14,060 nt of DNA from Oscillospiraceae bacterium (GCA_017627975.1 JAGAFT010000162.1:1-14060); one strand, 5' to 3'. Numbered from the stretch's first letter, positions 1 through 6,775 are shown. A program made the numbers and translations. Notes: a model not told the origin generated them from the letters alone.

Positions 1-16
1 CCTTCGGCGAATAACG

Positions 17-86
17 GTCATACGTTTTTCCCATCTGTCATACGGCAACCGTATGACAGATGGGAAGCATAAGAAAAAGGTCATAC
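17..86. repeat. Cluster of four GTCATAC heptamers upstream of the pyr-pur promoter
   Basis: The heptamer GTCATAC occurs at 17-23, 37-43 and 80-86, and inverted (GTATGAC) at 51-57. All four copies lie within 70 bp and end about 30 bp upstream of the -35 box. The inner two copies form part of the perfect inverted repeat at 30-64. The cluster resembles an operator array for an unidentified DNA-binding regulator, but no known box (for example the Bacillus PurBox) is recognised. What is seen is the repeat pattern; the regulatory role is inference. Confidence 0.5.
30..64. repeat. Perfect 16-bp inverted repeat with 3-nt spacer
   Basis: Bases 30-45 (CCCATCTGTCATACGG) are exactly complementary to 49-64 around the spacer CAA; TT at 28-29 and AA at 65-66 extend the pairing to 18 bp. 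Neither strand has a T-run directly after the stem, so it is not a typical intrinsic terminator. It could be a cruciform-forming operator, a repetitive extragenic palindrome, or the transcript end of a gene to the left of the window. Its position about 50 bp upstream of the -35 box would suit a regulatory site. Confidence 0.75.
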
Positions 87-115
87 AATCTGCCACAGTT
101 TGTATAAATCGCCAG

Positions 116-144
116 TTGACAAAGCGCGGTTCGGCCTATATAAT
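116..144 (+). promoter_or_regulatory. Sigma-A promoter of the pyr-pur operon
   Basis: A consensus -35 box TTGACA (116-121) and a consensus -10 box TATAAT (139-144) are separated by the optimal 17 bp. Transcription should start at about 149-152, which places the PyrR binding loop at the very 5' end of the RNA. Such a strong promoter fits an operon whose output is set afterwards by attenuation. No other comparably good promoter was seen before purL ends. Confidence 0.92.
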
Positions 145-151
145 CAGCACA

Positions 152-183
152 TCTTTAAGGCGACCCAGAGAGATCGGCAAGGA
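152..183 (+). promoter_or_regulatory. PyrR RNA-binding loop (anti-antiterminator)
   Basis: The RNA contains the hallmark CCAGAGAG of PyrR binding loops. A lower stem pairs UCUUU (152-156) with AAGGA (179-183). A purine-rich internal bulge follows (157-160 opposite 177-178). The upper stem pairs CGACC (161-165) with GAUCG (172-176) around the hexaloop CAGAGA (166-171). In Bacillus, PyrR with UMP or UTP stabilises this loop, which blocks the antiterminator and causes termination. The fourth pair of the upper stem is C164.A173 where Bacillus loops usually have U.G. The assignment rests on sequence and fold; the pyrR gene is not in the window. Confidence 0.88.
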
Positions 184-231
184 GAAACCATATTGCAGCG
201 GGAAATGTATTCCCGCCTTTTTGGCCTTGCC
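176..231 (+). promoter_or_regulatory. Antiterminator of the PyrR attenuator
   Basis: GGCAAGG (176-182) is exactly complementary to CCUUGCC (225-231), and CCA (188-190) can add pairs with UGG (222-224). This long-range helix uses the 3' strand of the PyrR loop and the 5' strand of the terminator, so it cannot coexist with either. It encloses the stable hairpin 198-216. When PyrR is not bound, it should allow transcription to continue. This is the standard three-way switch of Gram-positive pyr leaders. Confidence 0.82.
198..222 (+). other. Central GC-rich hairpin of the leader
   Basis: GCGGGAA (198-204) pairs with UUCCCGC (210-216) around a 5-nt loop, followed by C and UUUUU (218-222). It lies inside the antiterminator helix and can form in both states of the switch. 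Its short U-run gives it some terminator character, but the run is only five bases long and is followed by GG. A structural or pausing role is more likely than termination. Confidence 0.6.
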
Positions 232-256
232 TTTCGGGTAAGGTTTTTGTTTTTTT
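225..256 (+). terminator. PyrR-controlled intrinsic terminator (T1)
   Basis: CCUUGCCU (225-232) pairs with GGGUAAGG (236-243), with one internal G-U and one closing U-G pair, and is followed directly by a 13-nt tract of T5-G-T7 (244-256). The 5' arm is the same segment used by the antiterminator, so the two structures exclude each other. Termination here would stop RNA polymerase before the leader ORF and pyrE. The next bases (257-261, GGAGG) are the ribosome site of the leader ORF, so that site is transcribed only after readthrough. Confidence 0.88.
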
Positions 257-269
257 GGAGGATGCGTGG

Positions 270-416
270 ATGGTGTATTCCCGGCGAATCAAGAAAGCAA
301 ACGCAGAGGTGATACTGCCCTTCATCGGGGACACTTTTGCGGCCTTTGTCTGCCGCGGTACAAGTCTATATACAGCCATGTCCGGTTTCAGCATACAGGC
401 AAGTCTGTGTGGATGA
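270..416 (+). CDS. Putative 48-residue leader peptide, possibly a second attenuation sensor
   Basis: A perfectly spaced Shine-Dalgarno site (GGAGG, 257-261, 8 nt before ATG) precedes an open frame of 48 codons. The peptide begins MVYSRRIKKANAEVI and ends SGFSIQASLCG. No family is recognised. It has no clear signal peptide or membrane segment and contains two cysteines. The TGA stop (414-416) lies in the 3' arm of a terminator-like hairpin (380-428), so a ribosome finishing this ORF would occlude the hairpin and let polymerase reach pyrE. Escherichia coli pyrBI uses a 44-residue leader in this way. A small GC-rich hairpin inside the ORF (339-343 with 352-356), next to T-rich stretches, could pause polymerase. 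The ORF shares the pyrE frame but stops 30 nt before it. Expression is inferred from the ribosome site and layout. It could instead be a small functional protein or chance. A GTG at 266 opens another frame but is too close to the ribosome site. Confidence 0.55.
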   Translation: MVYSRRIKKANAEVILPFIGDTFAAFVCRGTSLYTAMSGFSIQASLCG

Positions 417-428
417 GCCGGACTTTTT
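380..428 (+). terminator. Second leader terminator (T2), overlapping the leader ORF stop codon
   Basis: GUCCGG (380-385) pairs perfectly with CCGGAC (418-423). U386-U388 can extend this with G417, A416 and G415. Inside, CAUACAG (392-398) pairs with CUGUGUG (405-411) through six canonical pairs and one wobble around a 6-nt loop. The outer stem is followed at once by TTTTTATATT (424-433). This fits an intrinsic terminator placed 8 nt before the pyrE ribosome site. The hairpin lies almost wholly within the leader ORF, so translation would prevent it from folding. No PyrR loop precedes it directly. Its termination efficiency is unknown. Confidence 0.62.
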
Positions 429-446
429 ATATTCTGGAGGAGAACT

Positions 447-1085
447 ATGAACAGAGAAATTCGCATTGCAAAAGACCTGCTCAGCATCCGGGCTGTGTTT
501 TTCCGTCCGGAAGAGCCCTTTACCTGGGCCAGCGGAATTCAAAGCCCCGTTTACTGTGACAATCGCCTGACTCTTACCGCGCCGGAAGTGCGCAACGATG
601 TGGAATACGGCCTGATGGAGCTTGTGGAAGAGCACTATCCCGAAGTCGAAGTTCTGATGGGAACCTCTACGGCCGGCATCGCGCACGCCGCCATTACTGC
701 GCATCTGATGGGAAAGCCCATGGGCTATGTCCGCTCCGGTGCAAAGGATCACGGTCGGAAAAACCAGATCGAAGGCCGCCTGGAACCGGGTCAGAAGGTC
801 GTTGTGATTGAAGATCTCATTTCCACGGGCGGTTCCGTGCTCGAGGTTGTGGATGTTCTGCGCGAAGCCGGTGCGGAAGTACTCGGCGTCGCAAGCATTT
901 TCACTTACGGCATGAAAAAGGGCCTGGAGCGGCTTGCCGCTGCCGAGGTCATCAATCACAGTCTGACAAACTTCGATGTAATTGCCCAGGTTGCCGCAGA
1001 AGAAGGCTACATCCGTCCGGAAGATGTAAAGCGGCTGATCGCCTTCCGGAACAATCCTTCGGATGAAAGCTGGAGGAGCATATGA
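447..1085 (+). CDS. pyrE: Orotate phosphoribosyltransferase
   Basis: PyrE transfers the phosphoribosyl group of PRPP to orotate to give OMP, the fifth step of pyrimidine synthesis, in the cytosol. The 212-residue product has the type I PRPP-binding signature [13 protein letters not shown] (118-130) and the mobile catalytic loop with [15 protein letters not shown] (96-110), where Lys100 and His102 correspond to conserved active-site positions. The length is normal for bacterial PyrE. The ATG follows GGAGG (436-440) by 6 nt. It is the first enzyme gene of the operon and lies directly behind two leader terminators, so its expression should reflect both. Its stop codon overlaps the start of pyrB in ATGA. 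The assignment is secure from motifs and context. Confidence 0.96.
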   Translation: MNREIRIAKDLLSIRAVFFRPEEPFTWASGIQSPVYCDNRLTLTAPEVRNDVEYGLMELVEEHYPEVEVLMGTSTAGIAHAAITAHLMGKPMGYVRSGAKDHGRKNQIEGRLEPGQKVVVIEDLISTGGSVLEVVDVLREAGAEVLGVASIFTYGMKKGLERLAAAEVINHSLTNFDVIAQVAAEEGYIRPEDVKRLIAFRNNPSDESWRSI

Positions 1086-2008
1086 AACGAAGCCTGATTG
1101 ACATTCTTGATTTCAGCCCGGAAGAGCTTCAGGAACTGATTGACACCGCAAACGACATCATCGCCCGGCCTGAGGCCTACAGCCGGCTCTGCTGCGGAAA
1201 GAAGCTCGCCACCTTGTTCTTTGAACCCTCCACCCGCACCAGGCTGAGTTTTGAGGCCGCCATGTATGAGCTCGGCGGAAACGTGATCGGCTTCTCCGAA
1301 GCCCAGAGCTCCTCTGCCTCCAAGGGGGAAAGCGTTGCCGATACGGCAAAGGTCATCAGCTGCTACGCCGACATCATCGCCATGCGCCACCCCAAGGAGG
1401 GTGCGCCGCTGGTCGCCGCGATGAATGCAAGTATCCCGGTCATCAATGCCGGGGACGGCGGGCACAATCATCCCACCCAGACGCTGGCGGACCTGCTGAC
1501 CATTTATCGCGAGAAGGGCGGGTTTGAAAACCTCACCGTGGGATTCTGCGGTGACCTGAAATTCGGGCGTACCGTGCATTCTCTCATCAGCGCACTTTCC
1601 CGTTATCCCGGATTGAAGCTCTATCTGATTTCTCCCGAAGAGCTGAAGCTCCCCAGCTATGTCAAGAAAGAAGTTCTCACCGCGAAGAACATCGCCTATG
1701 TCCAGACCACCGATCTGGAAGGGGTCATGCCGGAGCTCGACATCCTTTACATGACGAGAGTCCAGCGGGAGCGCTTCTTCAACGAGGAAGACTATCTCCG
1801 TCTGAAGGACAGTTACATTCTCACCCCCGAGAAGCTGAAGAACGCGCGGGAGGATCTTTGTATCATGCATCCCCTGCCCCGTGTCAACGAGATCAGCGTT
1901 GCCATTGACGACGATCCTCGCGCCTGTTATTTCAAGCAGGTTCTCTACGGAAAGTACATGCGCATGGCCCTGATTCTGAAACTCTTAAAGGAGGCGGGAA
2001 CGCTGTGA
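1082..2008 (+). CDS. pyrB: Aspartate carbamoyltransferase, catalytic subunit
   Basis: PyrB condenses carbamoyl phosphate with aspartate to give carbamoyl aspartate, the committed step of pyrimidine synthesis. The 308-residue product has the carbamoyl phosphate site [12 protein letters not shown] with STRTR at 50-54. It also has the SKGES loop with Lys81, supplied in trans across trimer subunits in known ATCases, and HPLPRVNEI starting at His263. Length matches Escherichia coli PyrB closely. The ATG overlaps the pyrE stop by 4 nt and has GGAGG at 1072-1076. The gene overlaps pyrI by 4 nt at its end, so the two subunits are translationally coupled. This is an allosteric-type (PyrB plus PyrI) enzyme, unlike the PyrB-only enzyme of Bacillus. 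Confidence 0.97.
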   Translation: MKRSLIDILDFSPEELQELIDTANDIIARPEAYSRLCCGKKLATLFFEPSTRTRLSFEAAMYELGGNVIGFSEAQSSSASKGESVADTAKVISCYADIIAMRHPKEGAPLVAAMNASIPVINAGDGGHNHPTQTLADLLTIYREKGGFENLTVGFCGDLKFGRTVHSLISALSRYPGLKLYLISPEELKLPSYVKKEVLTAKNIAYVQTTDLEGVMPELDILYMTRVQRERFFNEEDYLRLKDSYILTPEKLKNAREDLCIMHPLPRVNEISVAIDDDPRACYFKQVLYGKYMRMALILKLLKEAGTL

Positions 2009-2421
2009 ATATCGATTCCATTTCCAATGGCATTGTCATCGACCACATCACGGCCGGCCGCGGCATGAAGCTTTACGAGCTGCTGGGGCTTGAAAAGCTC
2101 GACTGCTCCGTTGCCATCATCAAGAATGTCCACAGCGAAAAGCTCGGCAAGAAGGACATCATCAAGATCGACTCCGACATCCCCGTGAGTCTGGATGTGA
2201 TCGGATATGTCGATCCGGGAGTGAGCATCAACATCATTCGCAACGGAGAACTGGTCGAAAAAAAGCGCATCGAGATGCCGGAAACCCTGACCAACGTGAT
2301 CTTCTGCAAAAACCCGCGCTGCATCACCCAGACCGAACAGGAGCTCAAGCACGTCTTCCGTCTTACAGACCGCGTGAACAAGGTCTATCGCTGTATCTAC
2401 TGCGAGACCAAGGCTACCTGA
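2005..2421 (+). CDS. pyrI: Aspartate carbamoyltransferase, regulatory subunit
   Basis: PyrI dimers join PyrB trimers and carry the allosteric nucleotide site (CTP/UTP inhibition and ATP activation in Escherichia coli). The 138-residue product has an N-terminal allosteric domain (about 1-95) and a C-terminal zinc domain. The four zinc ligands are visible as Cys101-x4-Cys106 and Cys130-x2-Cys133. The start is GTG (2005), overlapping the pyrB stop in GTGA, with a strong AAAGGAGG 10 nt upstream. Its N-terminus ([15 protein letters not shown]) fits PyrI, and no better start exists. It adds nucleotide feedback at the protein level to a gene set also controlled at the RNA leader. A 43-nt gap to purE holds only the purE ribosome site. 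Confidence 0.96.
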   Translation: MNIDSISNGIVIDHITAGRGMKLYELLGLEKLDCSVAIIKNVHSEKLGKKDIIKIDSDIPVSLDVIGYVDPGVSINIIRNGELVEKKRIEMPETLTNVIFCKNPRCITQTEQELKHVFRLTDRVNKVYRCIYCETKAT

Positions 2422-2464
2422 TCCCTGCGACATTTCAGCATCAAGTGTAGGAGGAGTCCATTTC

Positions 2465-2953
2465 ATGAAGAAAGTCGGCATTGTCATGGGCAGCGACAGC
2501 GACCTGCCCGTCATCCAGAAAGCGACCGATCTCCTGAAGAAACTGGAGATCCCGTTTGAAGTGCATGTCTATTCCGCCCACCGCACCCCGGAACAGGCCC
2601 GGGAATTCGCCGTATCCGCCCGTGAAAACGGCTTTGGCGTTCTGATCGCCGCCGCCGGCATGGCGGCTCATCTTGCCGGCGCGATCGCCGCAAACACCAC
2701 GCTCCCGGTCATCGGGATTCCCTGCAAGGGTCCCGTACTGGATGGGATGGATGCCCTGCTCAGCACCGTTCAGATGCCCTCCGGGATCCCGGTCGCAACC
2801 GTCGGCATCAACAACGGCGCCAATGCTGCGCTGCTGGCCGCGGAAATTCTCTCCATCGAAGACGCGGCCCTGGCCGAGCGCCTGCAGTCCAAGCGTGTGC
2901 AGGACACCGCGGCGGTTCTGGAAAAAGACGCCGGCATCGCGGCCCGGCTCTGA
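2465..2953 (+). CDS. purE: N5-carboxyaminoimidazole ribonucleotide mutase (class I PurE-type)
   Basis: PurE forms 4-carboxyaminoimidazole ribonucleotide. Class I enzymes rearrange N5-CAIR made by PurK; class II enzymes use AIR and CO2 directly. The 162-residue product has the class I-like signatures GSDSDLPV (9-16), SAHRTPE with catalytic His39, AGMAAHLAG and LLSTVQMPSGIPVATV. The ATG follows AGGAGG (2449-2454) by 10 nt. No purK is in the window, so the N5-CAIR supply is unexplained here; purK may lie elsewhere, or this PurE may act on AIR and bicarbonate at high CO2. It is the first purine gene after pyrI, with no separate promoter evident. Confidence 0.95.
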   Translation: MKKVGIVMGSDSDLPVIQKATDLLKKLEIPFEVHVYSAHRTPEQAREFAVSARENGFGVLIAAAGMAAHLAGAIAANTTLPVIGIPCKGPVLDGMDALLSTVQMPSGIPVATVGINNGANAALLAAEILSIEDAALAERLQSKRVQDTAAVLEKDAGIAARL

Positions 2954-3016
2954 GCATAGAGACGCGCTGCGCCCTTAATTCTGTTAACCCTATATTTTTA
3001 TAAAGGAGATATCACC

Positions 3017-3703
3017 ATGGAAAAGAAACTCGTTTACACCGGAAAGACCAAGAATGTTTACGCTCTGGACAACGGCAACTATCTGTTGAAGTTCAAAGAC
3101 GACTGCACCGGCAAAGACGGCGTATTTGATCCCGGCGAGAATTCCGTCGGTCTCACCATCGACGGTGTCGGCGATGTGAACCTGCGTATGTCCATTTACT
3201 TCTTTGAAAAGATCAATGCCGCCGGCATCCGCACCCATTTTGTCAGCGCTGATCTGAACGAGACCACCATGGAAGTTCTCCCCGCGAAGGTTTTCGGCAA
3301 GGGTCTCGAAGTCATCTGCCGTCACAAGGCCGTCGGCTCCTTCTTCCGCCGCTACAGCGATTATGTTGAAGAGGGTGCAGACCTGCCCGCATACGTGGAA
3401 ATGACCTTCAAAAACGACGAAAAGGGCGATCCCCTGGTCACGAAGGACGGCCTGATCGTTCTCGGTGTCATGACGGCAGAGCAGTATGACACCATCAAGG
3501 ACATGACTCAGAAGATCACCCAGATCGTCGCCGACGAGATGAAGGCCCGCGGCCTGGTTCTCTATGACATCAAGTTTGAATACGGCTATGACGCCGACGG
3601 CCAGGTCATGCTGATCGATGAGATCGCCTCCGGCAATATGCGCGTCTACAAGGACGGTCAGTATATTGATCCGATGACGCTCTCCGAGCTCTTCTTCGCC
3701 TGA
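3017..3703 (+). CDS. purC: Phosphoribosylaminoimidazole-succinocarboxamide synthase (SAICAR synthetase)
   Basis: PurC joins CAIR with aspartate using ATP to form SAICAR. The 228-residue product begins [12 protein letters not shown], the usual N-terminal nucleotide-binding start. It contains the [15 protein letters not shown] and [16 protein letters not shown] regions typical of the family, and ends with the ATP/Mg segment LYDIKFEYG followed by LIDEI (about 189-209). The C-terminus is shorter and more divergent than in Escherichia coli PurC ([12 protein letters not shown] where LADEISPDTCR is common). The ATG has AAAGGAG (3002-3008) 8 nt upstream. The 63-nt gap after purE is the longest in the operon and shows no terminator. 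The stop overlaps the purF start by one base (TGATG). Confidence 0.93.
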   Translation: MEKKLVYTGKTKNVYALDNGNYLLKFKDDCTGKDGVFDPGENSVGLTIDGVGDVNLRMSIYFFEKINAAGIRTHFVSADLNETTMEVLPAKVFGKGLEVICRHKAVGSFFRRYSDYVEEGADLPAYVEMTFKNDEKGDPLVTKDGLIVLGVMTAEQYDTIKDMTQKITQIVADEMKARGLVLYDIKFEYGYDADGQVMLIDEIASGNMRVYKDGQYIDPMTLSELFFA

Positions 3704-5130
3704 TGGGAGGCTTTTTCGGCGCGGTATCCAAACGCGACGTCGTCCTGGATGTCTTTTTCGGTACCGATTATCACAGCCATCTTGGCACCCGCAATGCCGG
3801 AATGGCAATCTGGAGCCCGGAACACGGCTGCCAGCGGCAGATCCACTCCATCTCCAACACCCCGTTCCGGACCAAATTTGAAAAAGATCTGGCAGACTTC
3901 AAAGGCGGCTGCTGCGGCATCGGCTGTATCAGCGATTCCGATCCCCAGCCGCTTCTGGTGCGTTCCCACCTCGGCCTCTATGCCATTACCACCGTGGGCC
4001 AGATCAACAACGCAGAGCAGCTGGTAGACACCTACTTTTCCGATCATGGCCACCAGTTCATGGCAATGAGCTCCGGAAGAGTCAACTCCACCGAGCTGGT
4101 CGCCGCCCTGATCAATGAGCGGGACAGTCTTATAGAGGGGATCCAGCACATGCAGCGGGTTATCGACGGTTCGATGACGGTGCTGCTGATGACGGCCGAC
4201 GGTGAAATCATCGCGGCGCGCGACAAAGTCGGGCGTCTCCCGGTATTGATCGGGAAAGACAAAGACGGTCACTGCGTCAGCTTTGAATCCTTCGCTTTCC
4301 AAAAACTCGGCTATACCAAGGCATACGAACTGGGCCCTGCCGAGATCGTCAGAATTACAGCCGACGAGCTTGAAACCCTTGCCCCGGCAGCATCCAAGAT
4401 GAAGATCTGTGCCTTCCTCTGGAGTTATTACGGCTATCCCAACTCGAATTATGAGGGCGTCAACGTCGAGGTCATGCGCTATCGCAACGGTGAGATCATG
4501 GCCCGCGACGAGATCGTTCACGGCCAGCTTCCGAAGGTCGACTTTGTGGCCGGCGTGCCCGATTCCGGTATTCCGCATGCAATCGGTTATGCCAACCGCA
4601 GCGGGAAACCTTTTGCCCGGCCCTTTGTCAAGTATACCCCCACCTGGCCCCGCTCCTTCATGCCGTCCAATCAGGATGTCCGTGACCAGGTTGCGAAGAT
4701 GAAGCAGATCCCTGTTCCCGAGCTGATTGAAGGAAAGAAGCTGCTCTTTGTCGACGATTCCATCGTCCGCGGCACCCAGCTCCAGGGCACGGTCGACTTT
4801 CTCTATGAGTCCGGCGCCGCCGAGGTTCATATGCGTTCGGCCTGCCCGCCGATCATGTATGCCTGCAAGTATCTGAACTTCTCCCGCGGAAACTCCGACA
4901 TGGACCTTCTGGCCCGCCGCACCATACAGGAACTGGAGGGTGACGAGGGCCAGGAGCATCTGGACGAATACTCCGACTCGCACTCTGAGCGCGGAAAGTG
5001 TCTCCGCAAAGCCATCAGCGAAAAGCTCGGCTTCGATTCTCTGGAGTACCAGTCTCTGGACGGCCTGCTGGAAGCCATCGGGATTGACCCGGAAAAGATC
5101 TGCACCTATTGCTGGAACGGCAAAGAATAA
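3703..5130 (+). CDS. purF: Amidophosphoribosyltransferase-like protein with degenerate glutaminase site
   Basis: PurF makes phosphoribosylamine from PRPP, the first purine step. The 475-residue product keeps the PRPP loop FVDDSIVRGTQ (VDD at 350-352). It also keeps four cysteines matching the Bacillus PurF iron-sulfur ligands: Cys236, Cys388, Cys467 and Cys470. The N-terminal glutaminase domain is altered. The protein starts MGGFFG where a processed Cys1 is required. The usual HxRYSTAG segment reads CISDSD (75-80), HNGN reads TVGQ (97-100), and SDTE reads NSTE (128-131). Thus Cys1, Arg73 and Asn101 of the classical enzyme appear lost. No cysteine is gained by extending upstream; that frame meets a stop at 3667-3669. 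The gene likely encodes an ammonia-dependent enzyme, or one supplied by another glutaminase. No clear ribosome site is seen; the TGATG junction suggests coupling to purC. Confidence 0.88.
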   Translation: MGGFFGAVSKRDVVLDVFFGTDYHSHLGTRNAGMAIWSPEHGCQRQIHSISNTPFRTKFEKDLADFKGGCCGIGCISDSDPQPLLVRSHLGLYAITTVGQINNAEQLVDTYFSDHGHQFMAMSSGRVNSTELVAALINERDSLIEGIQHMQRVIDGSMTVLLMTADGEIIAARDKVGRLPVLIGKDKDGHCVSFESFAFQKLGYTKAYELGPAEIVRITADELETLAPAASKMKICAFLWSYYGYPNSNYEGVNVEVMRYRNGEIMARDEIVHGQLPKVDFVAGVPDSGIPHAIGYANRSGKPFARPFVKYTPTWPRSFMPSNQDVRDQVAKMKQIPVPELIEGKKLLFVDDSIVRGTQLQGTVDFLYESGAAEVHMRSACPPIMYACKYLNFSRGNSDMDLLARRTIQELEGDEGQEHLDEYSDSHSERGKCLRKAISEKLGFDSLEYQSLDGLLEAIGIDPEKICTYCWNGKE

Positions 5131-5151
5131 TTCGCCGCATGGAGATTTGAT

Positions 5152-6177
5152 ATGAACAATTCACACTCCGCATCCTACGCCGCGGCCGGCGTCAACATCG
5201 AAGCCGGGTACGAAGGCGTCCGTCTGATGAAACAGCATGTTCAGCGCACCTTCACCCCCGGTGTGGTCTCGGATATCGGCGGCTTCGGCGGCCTGTTCCG
5301 TCCCGAGCTCACCGGAATGAAGTCACCCGTTCTCGTTTCCGGCACGGACGGTGTCGGCACCAAACAGCGTATTGCCCAGCTTATGGGCATTCACAGCACC
5401 GTCGGGATCGACTGTGTCGCCATGTGCGTCAACGACATTGTCTGCTGCGGCGCAAGGCCCCTGTTTTTCCTCGACTACATCGCCATTGGCAGAAATGAGC
5501 CCGAAAAGGTCGCGTCTCTGGTTTCCGGTGTCGCGGAGGGCTGCGTCCGGGCCGGCTGCGCTCTGGTCGGCGGCGAAACCGCGGAACACCCCGGCACCAT
5601 GCAGCCGGAGGACTACGACCTGGCCGGTTTCTCGGTCGGAATCGTCGATGAGGAAAAAATCATCCGGAAGGACTCTGTTCAGGAGGGCGATGTCATTCTC
5701 GGCCTGCCCTCCAGCGGTATTCACTCCAACGGCTACTCCCTCGTCCGAAAGGTTTTCGACGTGGAGCATGCCGCGCTTGACACCCCGGTGGCAGAGCTTA
5801 GCACAACACTGGGCGAGGCGCTTCTGACGCCCACCGTGATCTATGTCAAGCCGGTTCTGGCCGCGCTGGAGGCCGGCGGTATCCACGGGATCAGTCATAT
5901 CACCGGCGGGGGATTCTATGAAAACATCCCGCGCTGTCTTCCCGACGGTTTCCAGGCCAAAATCGAAAAAGCGTCCATTCCGGTGCTCCCGATCTTCAAG
6001 CTGATCCAGGAGCGCGGCGGCATCCCCGAGCGCGACATGTTCAACACCTTCAACATGGGCATCGGCATGAGCCTCGTCGTGGCTTCCGATCGGGTTGACG
6101 CGCTCAGAGCTGTCCTTCCGGATGCGGTGGTGATCGGTGAAATCGTCCGCGGCGAAGACGCAATCTCGATCAGCTAA
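5152..6177 (+). CDS. purM: Phosphoribosylformylglycinamidine cyclo-ligase (AIR synthetase)
   Basis: PurM closes the imidazole ring of FGAM with ATP to give AIR, the fifth purine step. The 341-residue product is of normal length and belongs to the PurM/PurL/SelD ATP-binding superfamily. It shows the SGTDGVGTK phosphate-binding loop (Gly64 to Lys71), the DCVAMCVNDIVCCGARP segment, VGGETAEHPG, and the C-terminal HITGGGFYENIPR motif. The ATG follows GGAG (5141-5144) by 7 nt and lies 21 nt after purF. It is followed 10 nt later by purN, which has its own strong ribosome site overlapping the purM stop. Confidence 0.97.
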   Translation: MNNSHSASYAAAGVNIEAGYEGVRLMKQHVQRTFTPGVVSDIGGFGGLFRPELTGMKSPVLVSGTDGVGTKQRIAQLMGIHSTVGIDCVAMCVNDIVCCGARPLFFLDYIAIGRNEPEKVASLVSGVAEGCVRAGCALVGGETAEHPGTMQPEDYDLAGFSVGIVDEEKIIRKDSVQEGDVILGLPSSGIHSNGYSLVRKVFDVEHAALDTPVAELSTTLGEALLTPTVIYVKPVLAALEAGGIHGISHITGGGFYENIPRCLPDGFQAKIEKASIPVLPIFKLIQERGGIPERDMFNTFNMGIGMSLVVASDRVDALRAVLPDAVVIGEIVRGEDAISIS

Positions 6178-6187
6178 GGAGCGCATG

Positions 6188-6775
6188 ATGACTGAAAAAG
6201 CAAGGATCGCGGTGCTTGTTTCCGGCGGCGGCACCAATCTTCAGGCCCTTCTGGATGCCCAGCAAACCGGAATTCTCCACAGCGGAGAAATCGTTCTGGT
6301 CGTATCCAACAATTCCAAGGCCTATGCTTTGGAGCGCGCGGCAAACTACGCCGTCGCGACGGCCGTATGCAAAGGGCCTACATTCGAAGCGGACCTGCGT
6401 GTTCTCCTGAAGGAATACCGGATCGACCTCATCATCCTCGCGGGCTTCATGCGGATCCTCAGCGAAGACTTCACTTCCGAGTGGCCGAACCGGATTCTCA
6501 ATGTACACCCCTCCCTGATTCCGGCGTTCTGCGGCAAGGGCTACTACGGCCTGCGCGTGCATGAAGAGGCACTTCGCCGCGGCGTCAAGGTCACCGGCGC
6601 TACGGTTCACTTTGTCAACGAAATCCCCGACGGCGGCGAGATCATTCTTCAGAAAGCCGTCGAGGTTCTCCCCGGCGACACCCCCGAGACACTTCAGCGC
6701 AGAGTTATGGAGCAGGCCGAATGGATTCTTCTGCCGCAGGCGGCAGAGCTCGTATCGAAAGGAGTAAAAGCATGA
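6188..6775 (+). CDS. purN: Phosphoribosylglycinamide formyltransferase (GAR transformylase)
   Basis: PurN transfers the formyl group of 10-formyltetrahydrofolate to GAR, the third purine step. The 195-residue product has the phosphate-binding loop SGGGTNLQ (12-19) and the catalytic residues Asn105 and His107 in NVHPSLIP. Asp148 in PDGGEII matches the Asn106/His108/Asp144 triad of Escherichia coli PurN. Two adjacent ATGs (6185, 6188) follow AAGGAG (6176-6181). The second is chosen because its 6-nt spacing is better and it gives the usual N-terminus; the choice changes one residue. A longer in-frame extension from 6137 overlaps purM and is not supported. The TGA overlaps the purO start in ATGA. 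Confidence 0.95.
   Translation: MTEKARIAVLVSGGGTNLQALLDAQQTGILHSGEIVLVVSNNSKAYALERAANYAVATAVCKGPTFEADLRVLLKEYRIDLIILAGFMRILSEDFTSEWPNRILNVHPSLIPAFCGKGYYGLRVHEEALRRGVKVTGATVHFVNEIPDGGEIILQKAVEVLPGDTPETLQRRVMEQAEWILLPQAAELVSKGVKA

Noticed and set aside
30..64. The strong palindrome as an intrinsic terminator
   Set aside because: No T-run follows the stem on either strand; the T-run at 25-29 lies on the wrong side.
266..559. A GTG-initiated 97-codon frame running from the leader into pyrE
   Set aside because: The GTG is only 4 nt after the ribosome site, the frame overlaps pyrE out of frame, and the ATG at 270 has better spacing.
2422..2464. A purine riboswitch or regulator box before purE
   Set aside because: The gap is only 43 nt, too short for a guanine or PRPP-type riboswitch, and contains little besides the purE ribosome site.
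2978..2996. A possible internal promoter before purC (TATATT at 2991-2996)
   Set aside because: The -10-like element has no good -35 partner at 16-18 bp. The AT-rich stretch is better explained as an unstructured ribosome-binding region.
6731..6746. A CTGCCGC/GCGGCAG palindrome near the end of purN
   Set aside because: It encodes ordinary purN residues, has no T-run, and does not cover the purO ribosome site at 6758-6764.
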